DNA of 64,000 nucleotides, taken from positions 8,683,501 to 8,747,500 of the forward strand of contig NC_020126.1 of NCBI RefSeq assembly GCF_000331735.1. The letters run 5' to 3'. Position numbers and translations under genes: made by a program. Positions 57,681 through 64,000 of this stretch are shown piece after piece. The stretch's first letter is position 1. Each line of letters opens with the position of its first letter. This DNA is from Myxococcus stipitatus DSM 14675 (GTDB lineage Bacteria; Myxococcota; Myxococcia; Myxococcales; Myxococcaceae). Below the pieces are notes generated by a model. That model saw nothing but the letters and a program-made list of their open reading frames with translations, was not told where the DNA came from and did not search any database.

Positions 57681-57788
57681 GGGATTTGGGGGGCGCAGGC
57701 TGCCACGGCTCTGGCGCCCTGCGCGAGCAACTCCGTGGGGTTCCGAGCAAGGGCTCGCCCCGTCCCCTACGAGGAGCGCGGCCCCTCG

Positions 57789-58853
57789 TCACCGCGCGCC
57801 TGACTCCGCGAGGAGCCGGGACAGGAGCGCGAAGCCGGGCGCCTCCAGGGGGACTCGGTTCCTGAACGCGGAGAACCAGGACCAGGCGGTGTCGGAGAGC
57901 AGGACGACCCCGGCGTTCGCCGCGGGCGCCAGCCCCATGAAGCCGACGTAGCCCCCCATCACCGAGGAGCTCCACGCGATGGTGTGGCCTTGGAATTGGG
58001 ACAGGGACCAACCCAACCCCATTCCGGGGGCCGCTCCTGAGTCCCATGTCCGCTTCAGGGACTTCGACAGGGCTTCATCACCGCCGCCGCCTCCGAGACA
58101 GGCGTCGAGGAAGCGCAGCAGGTCCGGCACGGTGGAGTGGAGCCCCGCGGCGCCGGGCAGCGCGGGGAAGGTCCAGGGAGCCAGCTTCTTGCCTCGCGCG
58201 GAGTGCCCCGGAAGCAGCCGCGGCGCCAGCTCGTCCGTCACCCGCATGGAGGTGTCCGTCAGCTTCAGGGGCGTGAACAGCCAGTCCCGCAGCGCGTGGC
58301 CATAGTTGAGGCCCGCGCGGCGTGAGAGCGCATGGCCCAGGACGCCCATGCCCAGCAGGGACGGCGAGGTGGGGCGCGGAGGGAGCGAGTCCGGATGGTA
58401 GCTCCGGAGGAAGTCGCCGAAGAGGTTCGCGGAGTAGTGGCCGAAGGGGTCCTCGGGGTTGGCCGCCGCGACGTTCAGATTGGGAGGCAGGTACGGCATC
58501 CCGGAGGTGTGCCGGGCGAGCTGCTCCAGGGTGACGGTGCCCGCGTCAGGGTCCGGGAGGAGCGGCCTGGGAATCACCTCTGACAGCGGCATGTCGAGCC
58601 GCGCACGGCCTCCCTCCGCGAGGAGGCTCAGGAGCGAGCCGGTGAAGACCTGGGTCAGGGTCCCCAGGAAGTACAGGGCATTCTCGGCGGGGGGAGTCCC
58701 CTCTCCGCGCAAGGGGAGCACGTGGTGTTCTCCGCGCACGGTGAGTCCAGCGCACAGCGAGGCGGAGCGATAGCCCCGCACGTAGCGGCGGGTCTCTTCC
58801 CGCAGGAGCTCGAGGGCCGGGGAGGACGCGGAGGAGTCGGAACGCACGGGCAC
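57789..58853 (-). CDS. Degenerate beta-lactamase-fold (serine hydrolase-like) protein
   Basis: The protein has 354 residues with a GTG start. The fold is recognisable: L-E-Q-L-A-R-H-T-S-G-M-P is the conserved class C segment, and L-P-G-A-A-G-L-H-S-T-V-P-D-L-L-R-F and V-V-L-L-S-D-T-A complete it. However, the S-x-x-K nucleophile motif reads T-L-T-Q (T65 to Q68) inside F-L-G-T-L-T-Q-V-F-T, and the Y-x-N place reads S-P-S-L-L-G without Tyr. All catalytic residues appear to be lost, so a binding rather than hydrolytic role is likely. Confidence 0.8.
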   Translation of the reverse strand: MPVRSDSSASSPALELLREETRRYVRGYRSASLCAGLTVRGEHHVLPLRGEGTPPAENALYFLGTLTQVFTGSLLSLLAEGGRARLDMPLSEVIPRPLLPDPDAGTVTLEQLARHTSGMPYLPPNLNVAAANPEDPFGHYSANLFGDFLRSYHPDSLPPRPTSPSLLGMGVLGHALSRRAGLNYGHALRDWLFTPLKLTDTSMRVTDELAPRLLPGHSARGKKLAPWTFPALPGAAGLHSTVPDLLRFLDACLGGGGGDEALSKSLKRTWDSGAAPGMGLGWSLSQFQGHTIAWSSSVMGGYVGFMGLAPAANAGVVLLSDTAWSWFSAFRNRVPLEAPGFALLSRLLAESGAR

Positions 58854-58969
58854 TGTCTACACCAGGACCCCTTCGGACAGTGGGGGCTGTGCGAGGAGGT
58901 GCCGTCGAGTTCGACGTTGCCCGCGCGGCGGACACTCTTCATCGTGCGCACCCAAGGAGAATCACACGC

Positions 58970-59650
58970 ATGCCCACAGGACTCACGGCGGATGGCAGCT
59001 ACCAGGCGGGTGCCCGTCGCACGATGGACCTCACCGCGCAGGACGCGTGGAGGAACTGGGCCGAGGCCCAGGGCCTGGGTCGTTGGCTATCCCAGGCGCG
59101 GACGGCGTTGAAGGAGGGCGAGAAGACCACGCTCCAGGATGGGACCCAGGTCCTCGCCGTTCGGGTGCGGCCCCCGTCCCTGCTGCGCATCCGCTTGAGC
59201 CGCGCGGACTGGCCCCACCCGAGGACCGCGCAGCTCCGCGTCCTCGCCGCCGCGCGAGGGAGCACCGTCGCGCTGCACATGGAGGGACTCCCCGATGCAC
59301 AGGCTCGCGCTGAGTACATCGAGCACTGGAATGCCGCGCTGACCGGGGCGCCCCAGGCCACCGCGACGAAGGCAGCCTCGGCACCGAAGGCGGCTTCCGC
59401 GAAGAAGGCCACCGAGACAAAGAAGGCGACCTCGGCACCGAAGGCGGCTTCCGCCAAGAAGGCGACCTCGGCACCGAAGGCTGACTCCGCGAAGAAGGCG
59501 ACCTCGGCACCGAAGGCGGCTTCCGCGAAGAAGGCTGCCTCGGCGCCGAAGGCCGCTCTCGCGAAGAAGACCACCGCAGCGAAGAAGGCCGCTCTCGCGA
59601 AGAAGACCGCCGCTCGCAAGTCGACGGGGAAGAAGTCCTCGGCGCGCTGA
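58970..59650 (+). CDS. SRPBCC domain fused to a histone-H1-like Lys/Ala tail
   Basis: The protein has 226 residues. The ATG at 58970 follows AAGGAGA. The first 125 residues resemble AHSA1-type SRPBCC domains (W-R-N-W-A-E-A-Q-G-L-G-R-W-L, P-P-S-L-L-R-I-R-L, Y-I-E-H-W-N-A-A-L). The last 100 residues are A-P-K-A-A-S-A-K-K-A-T repeats with about 30 lysines and no acidic cluster, like the C-terminal tail of histone H1 or AlgP, and likely bind DNA or RNA. The tail is built from a 36-base tandem repeat. The combination is uncommon. Confidence 0.8.
   Translation: MPTGLTADGSYQAGARRTMDLTAQDAWRNWAEAQGLGRWLSQARTALKEGEKTTLQDGTQVLAVRVRPPSLLRIRLSRADWPHPRTAQLRVLAAARGSTVALHMEGLPDAQARAEYIEHWNAALTGAPQATATKAASAPKAASAKKATETKKATSAPKAASAKKATSAPKADSAKKATSAPKAASAKKAASAPKAALAKKTTAAKKAALAKKTAARKSTGKKSSAR
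59420..59563 (+). repeat. 36-bp in-frame tandem repeat in the Lys/Ala tail
   Basis: Units start at 59420, 59456, 59492 and 59528, each beginning aagaaggc and containing cctcggc[ag]ccgaaggc. Shorter degenerate copies flank the block. Copy-number change would alter the tail length by 12 residues. Confidence 0.85.
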
Positions 59651-59830
59651 CGCGACCCGTTCGGTCTCCCTGTAACCGGACACGCGTGCCGGAAGCCCTT
59701 GAGGGAACACGGGACGAGGAGTCGCCGTCGCTTGCGCGACCTCGCGAGGCACTTCTCGTTCAATGGATGCACTTGCAATTCCAATTCAAGTGCAACCGAA
59801 ACTCTTCACAACCCGTGTCCCAGAGGTCTC

Positions 59831-61354
59831 ATGTCCAGGCTCCCCCGGAGACTCCTCGTCACCGCGCTGACGCTGTTCACCCTTCCCGCGTGGGCGCAAG
59901 CCACCAACGTCGCGCTCGGCAAGCCGTCCTCCGCGTCATCCGTGCACGCCAACGGCTATCCCACGCAGTACGGCCACGCCAAGGCGTTCAACGGCATCCT
60001 CAACACCGAGGACCGCTGGGCCTCCGCCGCCGTCCCCGCGTCGACGAGCCCCGAGTGGCTGGAGGTCGACCTCCAGGGCATCCACCGCCTCGACAGCCTC
60101 ACCCTGCACTCCGGCCGGGACACCACCGTCGGTCAGCAGATGCTCGACTTCGAGCTGCTCCACCGCGCCGCCCTCACGGACACCTTCCAGCTCATCCCCG
60201 GCGCGGCCATCACCAACAACACCCAGCCTGCCTGGACGCTCACGCTCGCCCAGCCCCTCGAGACGCGCTACGTGCGACTCCAGTGCAAGCGCGCCCCCAC
60301 CGATGGCCTGTGCCGCGTCCGTGAGCTGCAAGCCATCGGTGAGCGGCTCGCCAACCAGCCGCCCACCGCCAACGCGGGCCCTGACACGGGCATCGTCCTC
60401 CCCGTCCAGACGTCGGTCCAGCTCCAGGGCACGGCCAGCGACAGCGACGGCACCATCGCCACCTATCAGTGGGACCAGGTCCTCGGCGCGTCCACCGCGG
60501 TCCTCGGCAACGCCAACACGCCCACCGTGAGCATCAGCGGGCTCACCCAGGGCGGCCTCCACGTCTTCCGCCTCACCGCCACGGACAACGGCGGCAGGTC
60601 GGCCTCGGACACCGTCAGCGTCATGGTGCATCCGGGCACCGTCGCGCCCGACGCACGCGCGGGCAAGCTGCACGTCTGGTCGCGCGGCGGCACCTACGAC
60701 ACCGCCGTGTTCCTCCCCATCGACTTCGGCGCGATTCCCGGGAAGAAGTACCCGCTCGTCCTCTCCCTGCATGGCCGAGGCGGCATCACGCTCACCGCGG
60801 ACCACACCCAGGTGAACTCGAATCCCGAGGGCTTCATCCGCCAGCTCATCCCCGGCAAGCCGCTCATCAACACCTATCCCGCCGTCGTCATCGCGCCCAA
60901 CGCGCCGCGCATCGGCGCGCCGCTGGACAGCTACTTCAACGCCGCCCTCACCCACGCCCTGGTGCTGGAGGCCATCAACCTCTACTCCATCGACCCCGAC
61001 CGGGTGACCATGACGGGCCTGTCTTTCGGAGGCGCGGGGGTCATCGACCAGATGCAGCAGTACCGGAGCACCTACGCCGGCGGAATGCCCCTGGCGTTCA
61101 CCACGCCGACCGCCACGCCGCTCTGCGCGCTGGCGGACTTCCCCATCTGGGCCGCGGGCAACCGGGGCGATGGGACCTTCAACGCGTGGAAGTGGACCAA
61201 CCCCACCGACGGCTACACGACCCTCATGCGCCAGTGCACCAACTACACCGGCGAGCTCCAGGTCACCGTGATGGACGGCAACACCCACAGCGGCTGGGAT
61301 GAGTTCTGGAGCCGCCCCGATGCGCAGACCTGGCTCGTGAGCCAGGTCCGCTAG
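59831..61354 (+). CDS. Secreted discoidin-PKD-esterase protein
   Basis: The protein has 507 residues. The ATG at 59831 opens a Sec signal ending P-A-W-A-Q-A. An F5/8-type (discoidin) carbohydrate-binding module spans about 25-170 (N-V-A-L-G-K-P-S-S-A-S, W-L-E-V-D-L), a PKD domain about 175-270 (P-P-T-A-N-A-G-P-D, Y-Q-W-D-Q-V), and a C-terminal alpha/beta-hydrolase of the feruloyl-esterase/PHB-depolymerase type with nucleophile elbow G-L-S-F-G-G-A-G. It probably removes acyl groups from polysaccharides outside the cell. It is convergent with the beta-helix gene, eight bases away. Confidence 0.88.
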   Translation: MSRLPRRLLVTALTLFTLPAWAQATNVALGKPSSASSVHANGYPTQYGHAKAFNGILNTEDRWASAAVPASTSPEWLEVDLQGIHRLDSLTLHSGRDTTVGQQMLDFELLHRAALTDTFQLIPGAAITNNTQPAWTLTLAQPLETRYVRLQCKRAPTDGLCRVRELQAIGERLANQPPTANAGPDTGIVLPVQTSVQLQGTASDSDGTIATYQWDQVLGASTAVLGNANTPTVSISGLTQGGLHVFRLTATDNGGRSASDTVSVMVHPGTVAPDARAGKLHVWSRGGTYDTAVFLPIDFGAIPGKKYPLVLSLHGRGGITLTADHTQVNSNPEGFIRQLIPGKPLINTYPAVVIAPNAPRIGAPLDSYFNAALTHALVLEAINLYSIDPDRVTMTGLSFGGAGVIDQMQQYRSTYAGGMPLAFTTPTATPLCALADFPIWAAGNRGDGTFNAWKWTNPTDGYTTLMRQCTNYTGELQVTVMDGNTHSGWDEFWSRPDAQTWLVSQVR

Positions 61355-61362
61355 CCAGGCGC

Positions 61363-62991
61363 CTACCGCGCGACGTCGAGCAAGCCGATGCCGCGCTGGG
61401 CCCACTCGGTGCCCGGCGCGGTGCGCAGGTCATCCACGGGCAGAGGCAACACTTCCCACACGGCCGCGTTGTCCGGAGGCACCTTGTTCGTGTTCTGGGT
61501 CCGCGCCCGAAAGAGCCGCCCGTCGTGCATCACCAGCGCCCCCGCCGCGTACGTCACCTCGGGCGTGTTGGGCGCCAGGGTGGCACGCGCCGCCCACCGC
61601 TCGAGCTGACGCGTCGCGGTCCCCTCCGGCAGCCCCGTGGAGACAAACGTCAGCGGCGTCACCGGGCCATTCACGTTGCCCGTGGCCATCACCGTCCCCG
61701 CCGTGCCACTTCCCCCCGTCAACCCCGCGAACAGCTTGCGAGACCCCTCCCACTGGTTCTCCTTCAGCGTGATGGGGGACTTGAGGGTGTCCGCCTTGGC
61801 GAGGACGACCTCCGGGTCCCTCGCGGCCGGATAGACAGCCTGGTAGCCGAAGTCGAGTCCTCGGAAGGCATTGCGCTCCCAGAGGAACCGGGCCTCCGTC
61901 CCCGTCGTCCCCCCGAACCAGATGCCCAACGACAGCGTGTCCGCGAAGTAGTTGTCCGAGAACTCCACATCCAGCGGCGCGTCCCCCGGCTCCGGCTGCG
62001 CGAAGAAGTTGAGCAGCGAGCCCGCGCCCCCCACGAAGACGTTGTGGTGGAAGCGGATGCGGCCCCCGCGCACCTGGGCCTGTGAGTTGTTGTCCTGATA
62101 GCCCGCGAAGGCCGCGCGCCAGTCGATGCCCCCGAAGGCGAAGACGTTGTGGTGGATTTCCGAGCCATCGCCCAGGTTCTGGATCTGGAGCGCCTCCGTC
62201 CCCGTGCGCACCAGCCGGTTGTTGTAGACCTTCACCCGAGCGCCCAGCGGCGTGGGCGCGCCCTGCGTGGAGCCGAAGTAGATGGCCTCGCTCGCCGTGT
62301 CGTGGATGTAGAGGTCGTGCAACTGGATGTCGTTGAGGGGCGGCACCTTGCCGTCGCTCCCCGCCGCGCGGTTGATGCGCACGCCCGCGAAGCCCGCACG
62401 GGTGATTTCCAGGTACTCCACTTCGAAGCTGTGCGCGTCCCCGATGCCCAGCCCCATGTGGCCGCCGCTCAGGAAGATATCGTCGCTCGAGATGCCGTAG
62501 CGCTCGCGCGACGTCGCATACTCGCCACAGCGATGCCCGGGGAAGTCCACGTGCCCCGTGCCCGAGACCGGGTCATACCGGCCGGTCAGGACCCAGTTCG
62601 AGCCCCCATTCACCGCCCAGAGATACCCCTGCTTGCTCCCGGCGTTGGGGCGGAGGACGACCTGTCCCCCGATGTTGGTGATGACCAGCCGCCGGTCCGC
62701 CGCGCGGTCCGGCAGGTTGCCCAGGTTGATGAGCGTGTAGCGGCCCGCGGGGATGTAGAGCCGGTCCAGCGTGCGCCAGTCCACCTGGGGAAAGCGCTTC
62801 TGCACGTCCGGGACGTACAGCTCGCCGTTCGCGTCGGGCCCCGGCAGCGTGAAGGTGGTGCCCTCCGGCCCATACCGGCCGAACGCCTCACAGTCCGACT
62901 TCGGGGGCTCCTCCATGGGCCCCGGCCGGTCATCCACACAGCCCGAGGCGACACAAGCAACGAGACTCAAGACACCGAGGCGGCGAATCAT
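61363..62991 (-). CDS. Right-handed beta-helix lipoprotein with C-terminal carbohydrate-binding module
   Basis: The protein has 542 residues. The ATG at 62991 follows GGGAG. Lipobox A-S-G-C at 15-18. Residues about 90-430 form parallel beta-helix turns (I-Q-L-H-D-L-Y-I-H-D-T-A-S-E-A-I, I-R-F-H-H-N-V-F-V-G-G-A-G, V-E-F-S-D-N-Y-F-A-D), the fold of pectate lyases and related polysaccharide enzymes. The C-terminal Y-A-A-G-A-L-V-M-H-D-G-R-L-F-R-A-R and A-V-W-E-V-L resemble a CBM5/12 chitin-binding module. Catalytic residues are not identified. Confidence 0.85.
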   Translation of the reverse strand: MIRRLGVLSLVACVASGCVDDRPGPMEEPPKSDCEAFGRYGPEGTTFTLPGPDANGELYVPDVQKRFPQVDWRTLDRLYIPAGRYTLINLGNLPDRAADRRLVITNIGGQVVLRPNAGSKQGYLWAVNGGSNWVLTGRYDPVSGTGHVDFPGHRCGEYATSRERYGISSDDIFLSGGHMGLGIGDAHSFEVEYLEITRAGFAGVRINRAAGSDGKVPPLNDIQLHDLYIHDTASEAIYFGSTQGAPTPLGARVKVYNNRLVRTGTEALQIQNLGDGSEIHHNVFAFGGIDWRAAFAGYQDNNSQAQVRGGRIRFHHNVFVGGAGSLLNFFAQPEPGDAPLDVEFSDNYFADTLSLGIWFGGTTGTEARFLWERNAFRGLDFGYQAVYPAARDPEVVLAKADTLKSPITLKENQWEGSRKLFAGLTGGSGTAGTVMATGNVNGPVTPLTFVSTGLPEGTATRQLERWAARATLAPNTPEVTYAAGALVMHDGRLFRARTQNTNKVPPDNAAVWEVLPLPVDDLRTAPGTEWAQRGIGLLDVAR

Positions 62992-63134
62992 GGCGCGGCT
63001 CCCGAAGGGAAGGAGCCTCCCAGCCTATCCCGACTCGGCGGGACGTCCGCGCGTCCCTCGCGCGGCGCCCTGTCCCAGTTTCGCCACCCAGTGACAATTT
63101 CAACGAAATGGAGGATTTAGAGGCCCCCCTCTCG

Positions 63135-64000
63135 TCACGCCACCTTGCCCACCAGGATGGAGTAGGGGCTCTGGGTGGAGATGATGCGGTCCAGCTTGAA
63201 GCCCCCTTCCGCGAACAGGGCGTCATACTGGCCCTGCGTTCGCTCCCGGCCTCCCGCCAGCGACAGCATGATGAGGTCCATCACCACGGCGGGATGCGGC
63301 TCCGGTCCCTCCGGCAGCATCATCTCCAGCACCAGCAACTCCGCGTGGGGAGGCGCCACCGCCCGGATGTGCCGGAGGATGGAGATGGCCTGCGGGTCCA
63401 GCCAGTCGTGGAGGATGTTGCTCACCAGGTACGCGTCGGCGCGAGGCAGCGGCCCCACGAAGAAGTCCCCCGGGTGCCTCTTCATGCGCGGGTGCGTCAG
63501 CGAGTTCGCCACCACGTCCGGCAGGTCGAACAGCGTGCCCTGCGCGCGAGGCGTCGCGTCGAGAATCGCCGAGAGGATGTGGCCTCGGCCTCCCGCGATG
63601 TCGGCGACGTGCTCGTAGCGGCTGAAGTCCAGCCCCTGGAGCACCGCGCCGATGGCCATGTGGGACTTGCTGATCATCGCCGCGTCGAAGATGCGCGCAT
63701 CCTCGGGGCGTGCCCGCAGGTACGGCCAGAGCCCGCCCGGCGACACCACCTCCGCCGCCGTCTCTCCCGTCCGGAGCGTGACGCCCAGCGCCCCCGCCGC
63801 GTTCCAGTTGAGGTCATTGCCCATCATCAGCACGAACGAGCGCAGCGAGTGGGGGTGGCTCACCTTCAGGTGCTCGGAGTAGTCCGTGTGCGCCCAGCCG
63901 TTGCCCCGCCGCTCGAACACCCCGTTCGAGGCCAACATCCGCATCATCCGGTGGAGGGTGTCCGCATGGGCCCCCGTGGCCCGTGCCAACTCCTCCGAGC
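63135..64000 (-). CDS. SAM-dependent O-methyltransferase (partial; N-terminus beyond the window)
   Basis: The frame stays open to base 64000 (it reads S-E-E-L-A-R-A-T-G at the edge), so the start lies beyond. The visible part shows the winged-helix dimerisation region (A-R-A-T-G-A-H-A-D-T-L-H-R-M-M-R-M-L) and a class I methyltransferase of the plant-like O-methyltransferase family: V-A-D-I-A-G-G-R-G-H-I-L as motif I, G-T-L-F-D-L-P-D-V-V, D-F-F-V-G-P-L-P-R-A-D-A-Y and the catalytic-His segment N-I-L-H-D-W. Such enzymes methylate small phenolics or polyketides. The acceptor is unknown. Confidence 0.92.
   Translation of the reverse strand, partial: SEELARATGAHADTLHRMMRMLASNGVFERRGNGWAHTDYSEHLKVSHPHSLRSFVLMMGNDLNWNAAGALGVTLRTGETAAEVVSPGGLWPYLRARPEDARIFDAAMISKSHMAIGAVLQGLDFSRYEHVADIAGGRGHILSAILDATPRAQGTLFDLPDVVANSLTHPRMKRHPGDFFVGPLPRADAYLVSNILHDWLDPQAISILRHIRAVAPPHAELLVLEMMLPEGPEPHPAVVMDLIMLSLAGGRERTQGQYDALFAEGGFKLDRIISTQSPYSILVGKVA

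Overview
The window is very GC-rich DNA (roughly 70 percent by eye) packed with long genes and short spacers. It comes from a myxobacterium of the Myxococcaceae (Myxococcus, Corallococcus or Pyxidicoccus type). Pointers are the 14 Myxococcus-type Cys-rich (DUF4215) repeats with a MYXO-CTERM tail, an IF-3 with a long Ala/Pro/Glu-rich tail as in M. xanthus Dsg, an FHA-type sigma-54 activator near a TPR-bearing Ser/Thr kinase, and a secreted DUF2380-like protein. No rRNA, tRNA, CRISPR array, transposase or prophage block was seen. 47 protein genes are supported, two of them cut by the window edges.

Layout. 1-12.7 kb: end of a DcaP-like porin, a cyclophilin, a DUF4041/GIY-YIG protein, a secreted DUF2380-like protein, L-serine dehydratase (sdaA), a large secreted protein with three DUF4082 modules, an SRPBCC protein, a repeat-containing tail-anchored protein and a GNAT enzyme. 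12.7-18.2 kb: two-domain geosmin synthase (geoA) followed by two Family 2B encapsulin shell genes, preceded by a promoter region full of inverted repeats and closed by a terminator. 18.2-20.8 kb: small membrane and secreted proteins and a HEAT-repeat protein. 20.9-25.2 kb (minus): exported PIG-L deacetylase, a 56-residue membrane protein and a sodium:solute symporter, joined by 3- and 4-base overlaps. 25.4-29.0 kb (plus): bacillithiol operon bshC-bshB1-bshA, also joined by 4-base overlaps.

29-41.5 kb: DUF2911 protein, AAA ATPase, a copper/cytochrome-oxidase-type group (YcnI-like, small lipoprotein, two SCO-like proteins, YtkA-like), then a looser accessory stretch (GIY-YIG-like, Cys-rich lipoprotein, PadR regulator with DUF1048 partner, serine hydrolase), an alpha/beta hydrolase, a thioredoxin/TPR lipoprotein and an RpoH-type sigma factor. 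41.7-54.6 kb: OmpA/TSP3 protein plus giant Cys-rich surface protein, TPR kinase, small protein, FHA sigma-54 activator, and infC with an ATT start codon. 54.9-64 kb: GNAT, nitronate monooxygenase-like enzyme, bestrophin, a degenerate beta-lactamase-fold protein, an SRPBCC protein with a histone-H1-like tail, a discoidin/PKD/esterase protein, a beta-helix lipoprotein and a partial O-methyltransferase.

The strongest functional groups are the geosmin-encapsulin locus (a terpene synthase with a likely two-component protein shell whose two subunits differ in their nucleotide-binding cassette), and the bacillithiol operon facing an exported deacetylase/symporter operon. Both are read from protein motifs and gene order; cargo loading, ligand binding and substrates are inference.
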